From Phytoactinopolyspora halophila (GTDB taxonomy: Bacteria > Actinomycetota > Actinomycetes > Jiangellales > Jiangellaceae), in NCBI RefSeq assembly GCF_003287285.1, contig NZ_QMIG01000035.1, positions 1 through 42,671 of the forward strand: DNA of 42,671 bases, read 5' to 3'. Each line of letters opens with the position of its first letter. The first letter of the stretch is position 1. Shown piece after piece: positions 9,123-17,455 of the stretch. The position numbers were made by a program, and so were the translations under genes. The notes under the pieces were generated by a model. The model searched no databases. It was not told the DNA's origin and saw nothing but the letters and a program-made list of their open reading frames with translations.

Positions 9123-10013
9123 GTGCCGCCCACCGTTCACGGGCTGGTTCCCATCCTGGCAACCCCTTTTCATGGCGACGGGTCGCTGGACGTCACGAGC
9201 CTGCGTCGCCTCACCGAATTCCAGCTGGAAAGTGGCGTGGACGGCATCGCGGTGTTCGGCATGGCTAGTGAGAGCTTTGCACTGACCGCTAGCGAGCGGG
9301 CGACGATTCTCGACACCGTCATCGACGTCGTGGGCGGGGCCGTCCCCGTCGTCGCCGGAGTCAACGGCACATCGACGGTCACCGCTGTCGAGCAAGCGCA
9401 GGAGGCCGCATCAGGTGGAGCGGATGCGCTGATGGTGCTGCCGCCTTTCCTGGTCACTCCAGGCCCGGACCAGCTCATCGACTTCTATCGCGACGTCGCC
9501 AGCACGACTGGCCTCGAAGTGATGGTGCAAGACGCCCCCGCCGTGACCGGCGTGAGCATGACGCCATCGCTCATCGTCGAACTCAGCAAGCTCGACGGCG
9601 TCACATCGGTCAAGGTCGAGGCGCCGCCCACGGCACCGAAGGTGAGTGCTGTCGTCGACGCACTCGGCGACAATGAGTTTGCCGTGCTCGGCGGCCAGAA
9701 CGCGCAGTTCTGCCTGGACGAGTACTCACGGGGCGCGGTCGGGACGATGCCCGCCTGCGAATTTCCGGACCTGCTCAAGCCCGTGCTCGAAGCACACCTG
9801 CGCGCAGACGTGCGCACTGCTCACGCCGACTTCGCCCGGTTGCTGCCGCTCATCCTGTTCGGCCTTCAGTCCGGCCTCGCGTGGGCCGTACACAAAGAGG
9901 TCATGCTGTGGCGTGGGCTGATCACCGATGCGACGGTTCGTGCTCCGGCACGCGCGCTCGACACGGCTAGTCGTACGAGCTTGCACGCGATCTTGGATGA
10001 CTTGGGGCTGTAG
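9123..10013 (+). CDS. Dihydrodipicolinate synthase/N-acetylneuraminate lyase family aldolase
   Basis: 296 residues, GTG start with GGAG nine bases upstream and one base after the dehydratase stop. It is a class I aldolase barrel: GLVPILATPF at the N-terminus, GMASESFALTASER in place of the usual GTTGE loop, PVVAGVNG, and Schiff-base Lys164 in TSVKVEAPP. Where biosynthetic DapA has a YN-x-P motif this protein reads VQDAPA (about 135-140), so the usual tyrosine is absent. That and the context argue against lysine biosynthesis and for cleavage or dehydration of a 2-keto-3-deoxy sugar acid made by the upstream enzyme. Confidence 0.87.
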   Translation: MPPTVHGLVPILATPFHGDGSLDVTSLRRLTEFQLESGVDGIAVFGMASESFALTASERATILDTVIDVVGGAVPVVAGVNGTSTVTAVEQAQEAASGGADALMVLPPFLVTPGPDQLIDFYRDVASTTGLEVMVQDAPAVTGVSMTPSLIVELSKLDGVTSVKVEAPPTAPKVSAVVDALGDNEFAVLGGQNAQFCLDEYSRGAVGTMPACEFPDLLKPVLEAHLRADVRTAHADFARLLPLILFGLQSGLAWAVHKEVMLWRGLITDATVRAPARALDTASRTSLHAILDDLGL

Positions 10014-10016
10014 CCA

Positions 10017-10754
10017 ATGAACCCACGAGGTGCGTTGTTGATCGGTGCGTCGTCAGACATCGGCCGCGCCATTGCCCGTGCTCTGAGAAATGGTGGCTAC
10101 CAGGTGGTGGGAGTTTCCCTGGAGGACACCTCCGACCCATCGTTGACCCAGCATGTCGCGGCCGACTGCGCGATGCCCGAAGTCGCCTCCGAAACCGTCT
10201 CCCGCGCCCATGATGTGCTGGGCCGTCTCGATGTCGTCGTGCTTGCGGCCGCGGTCATGCCCGTTGCGGCCGCCGCAGAGACGACCGACGAACAGTGGCG
10301 CACCGGCATCGATGCCACCCTGGGCGCCGCCTTCAACGTCTGCCGTGCGGCATTGCCGCTACTCCCCCGGGGCTCGTCGATCGTCGCTGTCACCTCGGTC
10401 AACGCAACCCTTGCCGCGCCAGGACTGCCTGTCTACGCCGCCGCCAAATCGGGCGTCGAAGGACTCGTACGGCAACTCGCATTGGAATACGGACCGGCCG
10501 GCGTGCGCGTCAACGCCGTGGCACCGGGAATGATCGGAAACGTAGACATTGAGAACGTGACCGAGGGCTATCCCTTGCTCCGCGTCGGTAAGCCGGACGA
10601 CGTCGCCGAAGCCGTGGCATTCTTGGCTTCGGACCGGGCTGAATTCATCACTGGCGTGACACTGCCCGTCGACGGTGGGCTATCCATTGCGTCACCCGCC
10701 GCCTGGCTTCGACCCGATCTTCGATCCCGCTGGCTTGAGCCGGGAACATCGTGA
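10017..10754 (+). CDS. Short-chain dehydrogenase/reductase
   Basis: 245 residues, classical SDR length. The nucleotide-binding glycine motif is at 10-16 (GASSDIG), and the catalytic Ser127, Tyr140 and Lys144 (VYAAAK) are all present. RVNAVAPGMIG and FITGVTLPVDGG are family hallmarks near the C-terminus. It begins three bases after the aldolase stop with no strong ribosome site of its own, so it is probably translationally coupled. It likely oxidises or reduces a sugar or sugar acid in the same pathway; the cofactor cannot be stated with certainty. Confidence 0.9.
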   Translation: MNPRGALLIGASSDIGRAIARALRNGGYQVVGVSLEDTSDPSLTQHVAADCAMPEVASETVSRAHDVLGRLDVVVLAAAVMPVAAAAETTDEQWRTGIDATLGAAFNVCRAALPLLPRGSSIVAVTSVNATLAAPGLPVYAAAKSGVEGLVRQLALEYGPAGVRVNAVAPGMIGNVDIENVTEGYPLLRVGKPDDVAEAVAFLASDRAEFITGVTLPVDGGLSIASPAAWLRPDLRSRWLEPGTS

Positions 10755-10796
10755 GTGAAATGCCTGACCGGCACCGTGAGCTGCCTGGCTAGCCGC

Positions 10797-10812
10797 TATG
10801 TATCGTTACATA
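10797..10812. promoter_or_regulatory. LacI-type operator upstream of the lacI-family gene
   Basis: TATGTATCGTTACATA is an inverted repeat with TATGTA/TACATA arms and central CG; the core TGTATCGTTACA is at 10799-10810. It lies about 107 bases upstream of the regulator start and matches the sites at 3825, 13493 and 13559, so it is probably an autoregulatory operator. Confidence 0.55.
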
Positions 10813-10918
10813 CGGGACGTGTCCCGCCCGGGAGGTCGGTTCCTGGCAGCAGGTCAGCGCATGACGTGGTGTCGATGCCGTAGGTCTCCTGGCTCGAGAA
10901 TGTGCAGGGAGCCGGATC

Positions 10919-12010
10919 GTGGTCAGTATGAAGGACGTCGCCCGTAGCGCGGGTGTGTCGGTCAGCACGGTGTCCAACGTTCTGAACCGGCCGGACTATG
11001 TGTCGGCAGCGAACCGGATCAAGGTGCTCGACGCGATCACACGGCTCGGCTACGTGCGGAACAACGCGGCTCGTCAGCTCCGAGACGGTCGGACGAGGAC
11101 GGTCGGGCTGGTCGTCCTGAACATCGCCAATCCGTTCTTCATCGACGTGATCCGCGGTGTCGAGGAGACGCTCCACCGGGCGGGCCTGTCGGTGATCTTG
11201 TGCAATAGCGACGGCCAGCCACTGCGTGAGGAGTCTAATGTCGAGATGCTGGAGGAGCAGCAGGTAGAGGGGGTGCTGATCTCGCCGGTCGATCCGGGCA
11301 GTGCGTGGCTGGCCAAGCTGGGCGACCGGGGCGTGCCGATCGTGCTGCTAGACAGCCGGGCCGACGGCAGCGGGCAGTGTTCGGTGTCGGTCGACGACGT
11401 GCTGGGTGGCCGGCTCGCTGCGAGCCATCTGCTGGAACAGGGGCATGAGCGGCTGGTCTACGTATCCGGGCCACCGCTATTGCACCAGGTAACGGAGCGA
11501 CGAGAGGGCGTCCTTGCGGCGATGACGGAGGCCGGCGTTCCCGCCGACCGGCTCACGGTCATTGAATGCTCGGAGCTGAGCTTCGGCGCGGGGTGCGACG
11601 CCGGCGAACGGCTGCTGGGAATCCGGCCCCGTCCTACAGCGGTGATCTGCGCCAACGACCTGCTGGCGTTGGGGGTGCTCCAGGTGATGTTCGCCAACGG
11701 CGTCTCTGTCCCGGGCGACGTAGCGCTCGTCGGTTACGACGACATCGACTTCGCTGCCGGCTCGGCGGTGCCGCTGACGTCGGTGCGGCAACCCCGGTAC
11801 GAGCTGGGGCAGACCGCGGCGACGCTCCTGCTGCACGAGGTCGACGACGGCCCGGACGAGCACGAGCACCAGCAGATCGTGATGTCTCCGGAGCTCGTGG
11901 TCCGCGCCTCAAGCTCGCCCGCCCACGCGGGCTGGTCGCGGAGCCAGTCACCGTGGTCGCGGAGCCAGTCACCGTGGTCGCGGAGCCAGTCGCCGAGCGT
12001 GCGGCGCTGA
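10919..12010 (+). CDS. LacI-family transcriptional regulator
   Basis: 363 residues. The GTG at 10919 is favoured because GGGAG lies seven bases before it; the ATG at 10928 would be 16 bases away. Residues 4-25 form the LacI helix-turn-helix (MKDVARSAGVSVSTVSNVLN), followed by the hinge region and the periplasmic-binding-protein-like sensor (TVGLVVLNIANPFF, AVICANDLLALGVLQ, DVALVGYDDIDFA, LTSVRQP). After the normal end of the sensor near residue 330 comes an unusual tail of WSRSQSP repeated three times, encoded by a tandem DNA repeat. Operator-like palindromes before this gene, the sulfatase and the golvesin-domain gene suggest its regulon. Confidence 0.93.
   Translation: MVSMKDVARSAGVSVSTVSNVLNRPDYVSAANRIKVLDAITRLGYVRNNAARQLRDGRTRTVGLVVLNIANPFFIDVIRGVEETLHRAGLSVILCNSDGQPLREESNVEMLEEQQVEGVLISPVDPGSAWLAKLGDRGVPIVLLDSRADGSGQCSVSVDDVLGGRLAASHLLEQGHERLVYVSGPPLLHQVTERREGVLAAMTEAGVPADRLTVIECSELSFGAGCDAGERLLGIRPRPTAVICANDLLALGVLQVMFANGVSVPGDVALVGYDDIDFAAGSAVPLTSVRQPRYELGQTAATLLLHEVDDGPDEHEHQQIVMSPELVVRASSSPAHAGWSRSQSPWSRSQSPWSRSQSPSVRR
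11933..11995 (+). repeat. Three tandem 21-bp repeats inside the lacI-family gene
   Basis: Three head-to-tail units start at 11933, 11954 and 11975; the third differs by one base. Each encodes seven residues, WSRSQSP, so the copy number can change without breaking the frame. The repeat forms the extreme C-terminus of the regulator. Confidence 0.95.
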
Positions 12011-12023
12011 GCGACTGACGTTC

Positions 12024-13421
12024 TCACTCTGTCGGTTCGAGCAGATCGCCGAACCTCGCGATCATGTCGACCTCACGGAGCCGCCATGCCTCATCGGCAC
12101 CGATGTGCTCGACCATTCCCAGCGTGTCCGCGAACGGGTCGCCGATCTGATCGAGTCGCGTTCGCAGCTCCGCGGCCAGTGAGCTACGGACCGCGGTGTG
12201 CTGGGCCGAGTCGATCAAGTTCTCCAGTTGCCAGGGGTCGGCGTCGTTGTCGAAGAGCAGCCACGGCGTACGTCCCAGGGTCTCGGCATACGTCCACCGC
12301 TGGGACCGCAGCCCCCGCCATTCCGGGACCCCTTGCAAGAGCGCCTCGTCGAACCGGCACTGGTTCATGATGAGGACAGCGTCGTCGGCGTTGGAGCCGC
12401 CCCGCAGGCCAGCCTCCAGGCTTGTGCCGTGCATCCCCTCCAAGGGTTCCAGTCCGGCCAGGCCCAGGAGTGTCGGCACGAGGTCCACCGTCGAGCAGGG
12501 GGCGTCGTACGTGTGGCCGGCGGGCAGCAGCTCGGGGCAGCGGACGATGAGGGGTATGTGAATGGCCTCCTCATGGGGCAGTTGCTTCTTCATCCAGCCA
12601 TGAGCCCACAGCATGTCGCCGTGGTCGGAGGTGAACACGACGATGGTGTCGCGTTCGCGGTCCAGCCGGTCGAGCTCCCGGAGCAGCCTGCCCACCTGAT
12701 CGTCGAGGGCCGAGATGGCCGCGTAGTAGGAACGGAACGTCTCACTTGGTTCAAGCCCGTCGGCCAGCGGGTTACCGTCGGCTGCCAGCAGGTTGGGCGG
12801 CAGGTCGATTCGGCCCGGGTCGTAGCGTTGCCGGTACTCTTCAGGCACCTGGTCATACGGGTCGTGTGGTGGCCCCCACGACAGGAAGAGCGCGAACGAG
12901 TCGTCGCTGGCGAGCGACTGGAGAAAATCGATCGCCAGGTCGGTCTGCACGACCGGTTCGTATCCGTCGGTCACGATGGGCCGCGGATCGTCGCGGTAGT
13001 AGATCGGCCTGAAGTAGTCGTGTGAGCAGTTGTAGGCGGCCCAGTAGTCAAAGCCGTGGCGGCGCTCTCCGACCGGGGTGAACTTGTTGCGCGGGACACC
13101 GTCGAGGTGCCACTTGCCGACGTAACCGGTGCGGTAGCCGGCGCCGTGCAGCGCCCGGCCGATCGACGGCACGTCCGGGTGCATCGGCATGTCGTTGGCG
13201 ATAGCGCCATGCGCATGTGGGAACCGCCCCGTCAGCAGGGTGCCGCGATTCGGCGTGCAGACGGGCGAGTTCGCGTAGGCGCGACGGGCCAGCACCCCCT
13301 CGTGAGCCAGGCGGTCGATCCACGGCGTCTGGACGACCGGGCTGCCCATGCAGCCCAGATCGCGACCGCGCAGCTGGTCGGCGAAGAGGAACACCACGCT
13401 CGGTCGTCGGCTCATCGACAT
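12024..13421 (-). CDS. Type I sulfatase (formylglycine-dependent arylsulfatase family)
   Basis: 465 residues, start preceded by AGGGAG. The sulfatase signature is CTPNRGTLLTGR at 55-66: Cys55 would be converted to formylglycine, and Pro57 and Arg59 are conserved. Metal and substrate residues are visible at Asp15 (FADQLR), Lys103/His105 (GKWHLDG) and Asp266-His267 (TSDHGD). There is no signal peptide, so it probably acts in the cytoplasm on imported sulfated saccharides; some sulfatases leave the cell by other routes. It converges on the lacI-family gene with 13 bases between stops, and two copies of the regulator's likely operator lie upstream. The substrate sulfate ester is unknown. Confidence 0.93.
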   Translation of the reverse strand: MSMSRRPSVVFLFADQLRGRDLGCMGSPVVQTPWIDRLAHEGVLARRAYANSPVCTPNRGTLLTGRFPHAHGAIANDMPMHPDVPSIGRALHGAGYRTGYVGKWHLDGVPRNKFTPVGERRHGFDYWAAYNCSHDYFRPIYYRDDPRPIVTDGYEPVVQTDLAIDFLQSLASDDSFALFLSWGPPHDPYDQVPEEYRQRYDPGRIDLPPNLLAADGNPLADGLEPSETFRSYYAAISALDDQVGRLLRELDRLDRERDTIVVFTSDHGDMLWAHGWMKKQLPHEEAIHIPLIVRCPELLPAGHTYDAPCSTVDLVPTLLGLAGLEPLEGMHGTSLEAGLRGGSNADDAVLIMNQCRFDEALLQGVPEWRGLRSQRWTYAETLGRTPWLLFDNDADPWQLENLIDSAQHTAVRSSLAAELRTRLDQIGDPFADTLGMVEHIGADEAWRLREVDMIARFGDLLEPTE

Positions 13422-13492
13422 GTTCTCCCTGGTGAGACGTCTGGGGTACCGGACTGCATCGCTAGCCCAACGTCCGGCATATCAAGATCGAA

Positions 13493-13504
13493 TGTAACGA
13501 TCCA
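13493..13504. promoter_or_regulatory. LacI-type operator, proximal site of the sulfatase gene
   Basis: TGTAACGATCCA lies 71 bases upstream of the sulfatase start. It matches the other three sites, with TGTA, central CG and a slightly mismatched right arm. Confidence 0.45.
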
Positions 13505-13558
13505 TTTCTTTACCATGCAATGTGCTAACCATCTTCTAGCGATACCTTAGCAGCGAGA

Positions 13559-13570
13559 TGAATCGTTACA
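13559..13570. promoter_or_regulatory. LacI-type operator, distal site of the sulfatase gene
   Basis: TGAATCGTTACA lies 137 bases upstream of the sulfatase start and 55 bases from the proximal site. It combines the left half of the 3825 site with the right half of the 10799 site, and two sites at this distance would allow looping. Confidence 0.5.
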
Positions 13571-13610
13571 TATGCCGGCAAGCCGGCGTCGCCTAACCCG
13601 TGAGTACGAA

Positions 13611-13633
13611 CCGTTCCGGCGTACCGGGAACGG
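13611..13633. terminator. Hairpin downstream of the LuxR-type gene
   Basis: Arms CCGTTCC and GGAACGG are separated by nine bases. It lies about 50 bases beyond the stop of the LuxR-type gene (minus strand). There is no T tract, so termination is only possible, not shown. Confidence 0.3.
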
Positions 13634-13681
13634 CCTCCTGGTGCGCTTCCTGGCGGCAGATGAACGTTCGCGCGAGCGAAG

Positions 13682-15345
13682 CTACGGTTCACAGGGTGCT
13701 GTGATTGTTTCCCCGCTGTAGCGCACCGCTTGGGCTATCGCTTCGCCACGGCTATGCAGGCCGAGCTTGTCGAGCGTGCGCGCGACGTGGTGTTCCACGG
13801 TACGGCGGCTGATGTAGAGCCGGTCAGCGATCTCTGGGTTGGATAGCCCCTCGCCGAGCAGGGCGAGGACCTCGCGCTCGCGAGTGCTGAGCGGTGTCAG
13901 CCCTTTCGGCCCCGAACGAGCAGCGGCGATCCCGAGCTCACGCAACATCCCCGCGGCCTCGTTCGCCTCGCGGGCGGCGCCGAGGCCTTCGAAGGCCTTG
14001 AGCGCACGGCGCAGTTCGGCGGTGGCAGCCGGGGGATCATGGTGCGCGAGTGCGCCGCCGAGCTGCAGCCGCGTACGCGCAAGCTCAAGGGGCATCCCAA
14101 GCCGTGTGAACACCGCAAGTGCCCTGTCGAAGCGTGGACGTGCCTGCTCGACCCGGCGGTGTGCACGAGAGCTCGACCGTGCAACCGCATGCCGATCGCG
14201 GTGGCGATGTCATGGTCGTGGCGCTCCCCGGCCGCCGCGATTGCGCCTCCACGGTCCGCGGCTTGCGCTGCACGTCCTTGGGCCAACTCCGCTTCGCCGA
14301 GTAGCTCATGCAGCAGCAGGTCTTCGAGTGACGGCCAGTCAGCATCGCGCAGCCAGCAGCGCGGCGTGGACTCCGCGCTGGCTGGCTCGCCCCGGACGAG
14401 CGCGATCCTGGCAATAACAGGAGCAGCCGAACGGCGATCGTGGAGTTCGTCGACGAGCCGCTCCGCTTCCTCGACACTGCCGTACGCCAGCCGGAGGCTT
14501 GCCAGCCCTGTCAGGGCGTCGGCGTGAACGGCGGGCAAGGCGTTCCGGGACAGGCGCACGGCCGCCTGCAGTTCTTCTTCGGCCTGCACCCAGTCGCCGA
14601 CGGCTGTCAGTACCGTGCCGTACAGAGTGCGGCAGCGAGCGGACAGGAACGCGCAGCCGAACCGGCGAACGAAACGGTCGGCAGCGCGAATCCACTGGAC
14701 CGCGCGCTCGAACGCGGCACAACTGGTACAGGACCGCACCGTATTGCAACTGGCGTAGACGGCGGCGAACGGCGTGTTGCTCTCGCCGGCCAGCGAAGCC
14801 GCCATAGCTTCGTCGACATGTCTCATTCCCTCGCCGACGTGACCAAGTGTGATGAGCTTGGCGCCGATCTCACTGCGCGCACACAGTTCGAGGGAGCGGT
14901 CATCCTCCTGGTAGGCCAGGTCGAGCGCCTTGCGAGCCAGTGATTCGCCCTCGTCCAGTCCGACGGTTTCCGCCTCGTAGAGCAAGACCCAGCCACGCAG
15001 CGCCTCGATGTCGTAATCATCGACGAGTGTGCGCGCGCGGGCGAGCCAGCCGGAGGCGGCGGCGTCGTTGCCGAGGTTGGAGTAGTTCCGCAGCGCCAGC
15101 CAGAGCGCGACATCGGCAGCCGCAACGACATCACCACGACGCCGGTACGCCGCGTACGCTCGTTCACGCTGTTCGATTGCGGTGAGGACATCGCCGAGCC
15201 ACCACAGCGCCTCCCCGAGCCCGGCTAGCGCCTCGGCCGTCTCGGCGATGTCCAACGCTGCGGCGAACGCGTCGCGGGCGGCGGCCCAGTCCCCGTCGGC
15301 TAACGCCCGCTCGGCGTTCTCAAGGAGCGTGGGCCGTCGGCTCAT
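13682..15345 (-). pseudogene. LuxR-family regulator with TPR-like N-terminus, frameshifted
   Basis: Two frames together make one normal protein. The first (from ATG 15345) encodes an alpha-helical TPR-like region (ALADGDWAAARDAFAAALDIA and further repeats, about 390 residues) and loses homology after GRALVHTAG. The second encodes RPRFDRALAVFTRLGMPLEL and then a C-terminal LuxR helix-turn-helix (LSTREREVLALLGEGLSNPE, DRLYISRRTVEHHV, LDKLGLHSRGEAIA). The switch falls at 14151-14157, where a four-base loss from a GCCG tandem would explain it. It resembles stand-alone TPR-LuxR regulators with no ATPase domain. Either the gene is inactivated or this is a sequence error. It diverges from the methyltransferase gene. 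Confidence 0.85.
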
Positions 15346-16340
15346 AACCTCGATCGTACGAGAGATGAAGAGGTCCGGACAGCGACTGGGAGCAGCACGC
15401 CTGTGGTGTCGTTGCGACCGGATTAGGTGAATTCACCGATGTTCCGCAGCCGGCCTGGGTGCAACCGTGACGCCATACGCCATGTACAGGACGGACAGGC
15501 AGGGAGCTCACGTGACTGCTACCGAAACGCACGCACCGACCGTCGCCGACCAGGCCAAACCGCTGCTCAGCCACGCCGGCGGGTACGCCAGCCACCGCAC
15601 CATCAGCATCGGCCTGCGCAACGGGCTGATCGAGGCCCTCGCAGCGGCCCCCGACGGCATCACCGCCGAACAGCTAGCCGCCCTGCGTCAGCTGGACAGC
15701 TTCTACGTATCCGTGTGGTGCCGGTCAGCCCTCGCTGCCGGGGTATGCACCCGGGACGGCGACCGCTACACGCTCGCTCCGCACATGGACACCCTGCTGC
15801 TCGACACCACCTCACCCGCGTATATCGGCGGGGTGTTCCTCATCCTCGAACAGCACGACATGTTCGACCGCTTCGAGCAGGTCCTCCCCACCGGCGAACG
15901 TCTGTGGTGGGACCAGTGCAGCCCGGAATGGATCGCCGGCGTCGCCACCACCGGCACCCCCTTCTACACCCGCCTAGTGCCCGACGGACTCGCCCACGTG
16001 CCCGGCCTGGCCGAGCAGCTGCAAACCTCCGGGCGCATCGTCGACACCGCCTGCGGCTCCGGCATCGGCCTGGTTCGCCTCGCCGAGGCCTACCCGGCGT
16101 GCGAGATCATCGGCGTGGACGGCGACTCCTACTCCATCGACCTCGCCCACCAACGCATCACCGACGCAGGCCTGGAGAACAGGGTCAGCCTGCAGATCAG
16201 CCCACTCGAAGAATGGACCCTCGACCGGCCCGCAACGCTGGTCATTAACAACATCTCCATGCACGAATGCCGCGACATCGACCGCGCAACCGACCGGGTC
16301 CGGGACGCGCTCGAACCCGGTGGCTGGTACGGATGCGCTT

Positions 16341-16374
16341 GCATGTGCGATAGCACGATAGATAGCATGCGTGT
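16341..16374 (+). promoter_or_regulatory. Likely promoter/operator of the antitoxin-toxin pair
   Basis: Just before the antitoxin ATG the sequence has repeated GATAG elements (GCGATAGCAC, GATAGATAGC) within GCATG/CATGC ends. There is no ribosome site, while a -10-like TAGATA lies about 12 bases before the ATG, so a leaderless transcript is plausible. Ribbon-helix-helix antitoxins usually bind such short repeats to autorepress. Confidence 0.35.
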
Positions 16375-16647
16375 ATGCCTAACGTACTCATCCGGGACGT
16401 GCCCAGTGATGACTTGGAGCAGCTCCGGTCCGCCGCGGCGGACCGGGGGCTGTCGTTGCAGGCATACCTGCGCGAGGCCGTTCACACTCAGGCGGCCCAC
16501 TTGCGGCGGCGCCAAGTGCTTGATCGCACGGCACGCCGGTTGCACGGCCAGACCGCCGTCGCAGACGATGAACGGCTCGCCGTTCTGGACGCTGTGGACG
16601 ACGCTCATACTGAGCGGGCCGAAGAACTCAGCGACCGGTCGACGTGA
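16375..16647 (+). CDS. FitA/VapB-like ribbon-helix-helix antitoxin
   Basis: 90 residues. The N-terminus MPNVLIRDVPSDDLEQLRS followed by AAADRGLSLQAYLREAV is the ribbon-helix-helix pattern of FitA-like antitoxins: a DNA-binding strand, then two helices. The C-terminal half, rich in charge, would wrap the toxin. Its stop overlaps the start of the PIN toxin by four bases (GTGA), the normal antitoxin-then-toxin order. The pair sits exactly where the upstream methyltransferase gene loses homology. Confidence 0.88.
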   Translation: MPNVLIRDVPSDDLEQLRSAAADRGLSLQAYLREAVHTQAAHLRRRQVLDRTARRLHGQTAVADDERLAVLDAVDDAHTERAEELSDRST

Positions 16648-17066
16648 TCGTCGACGCATCGGCGATCATCGACGCCGTCGCAGATGCTGGTCCGCGAGGA
16701 GAGGCGGCCCGCCGCGCGCTGGCTGAGCATCCGGCATCAGAGCCGTTAATTGCACCCGGCCACTTCGCATTCGAAGTCATGTCCGGGCTCCGGGCAGCCG
16801 CCAGTCGTCCGCAGCACCCATTCCAGCCCGAGGACATCGAACAAGCGCTGCTAGACGCCGAGCAGCTCGAGGTCAGCATGGACGCCGTGACCTGGGTAGA
16901 TGTGCACCGCGCGTGGGCACTGTCCTCCGCGCTCAGATACGCCGACGCCATCTATGTGGCCTGCGCCGAGCGCCACCGCATGGCTCTTCTGACCAGCGAT
17001 GGCCGTATCGCCCGGTCCGGCCAGCAGATACGCTGCGAAATCGTTACCATCACACCCGAATCATGA
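16644..17066 (+). CDS. VapC/FitB-like PIN-domain toxin ribonuclease
   Basis: 140 residues, GTG start overlapping the antitoxin. PIN-domain acidic residues are visible: Asp4 in MIVDASAIIDA, Glu in HFAFEVMSGL, and Asp in LRYADAIYVACAE followed by LLTSDGRIA. Such proteins are magnesium-dependent RNases that cut tRNA or rRNA when free of the antitoxin. The family is clear, the target is not. Confidence 0.9.
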   Translation: MIVDASAIIDAVADAGPRGEAARRALAEHPASEPLIAPGHFAFEVMSGLRAAASRPQHPFQPEDIEQALLDAEQLEVSMDAVTWVDVHRAWALSSALRYADAIYVACAERHRMALLTSDGRIARSGQQIRCEIVTITPES

Positions 17067-17387
17067 TCCTGAGGGCCAAACTCGACAGAAACTCGTGACC
17101 GGCGGCGGCCACCTCACCCAAAACTCGCGTGCGGCGCCGTATGCATGTCTGCCTGCAAACAGATAATCCGCTTCGGCGAGTACGAACGGTGAGAGCAACA
17201 GCTCTTCATCGGTGCCCGCGACAACCAACGCCGCATCGTTCTCGTCGGCGGTCAACGGCGTCTCGCTACGAGAACCGCCAACCCTGGGGTGCTGGCGCCG
17301 CGGCTTGTCATCGCCGGCCACGACGGCACCGGGCAGGGTGATTGTTCGCGAGACGCCACGACGGGTTCGCATGGCGTCCAGCGCCAA
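17061..17387 (-). pseudogene. Remnant of another PIN-domain toxin gene
   Basis: Only the stretch DENDAALVVAGTDEELLLSP followed by FVLAEADYLFAGR and AAREF resembles a VapC protein (strand 2 and helix 2 with the conserved Glu). The N-terminal DxS start and the C-terminal acidic residues are missing, and both flanks look unrelated. It is convergent with the intact toxin and overlaps its stop. It is best read as decayed sequence in a toxin-antitoxin hotspot. Confidence 0.5.
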
Positions 17388-17455
17388 TTAACGGGCATTA
17401 CTTTCATTCCAGACAGGATGGGCACTGCTCGACAATCAACCACGAGAGGAGTCAC

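Larger units (their letters stand above)
15512..16726 (+). pseudogene. SAM-dependent methyltransferase, 3' truncated
   Basis: I chose GTG 15512, which has AGGGAG five bases upstream, over the ATG 15 codons earlier. Residues 10-110 form a winged-helix/dimerisation domain (ISIGLRNGLIEALAAAPDGI, TAEQLAAL). Residues about 165-270 form the Rossmann core with SAM motif I VDTACGSGIGLVRLAEAYP and the acidic end of strand 2 at IIGVDGD. Similarity stops after RDALEPGGWYG near 16335; the frame then runs on through the toxin-antitoxin pair as unrelated low-quality sequence until 16726. The last strands of the fold are therefore missing and the enzyme is probably dead, displaced by insertion of the toxin-antitoxin module. 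Small-molecule or O-methyltransferase is the likely original role. Confidence 0.75.

Noticed and set aside
11933..11995. Short tandem repeats as a CRISPR array
   Set aside because: Units are directly adjacent with no spacers and are in frame in the LacI-family gene; no cas genes are present.
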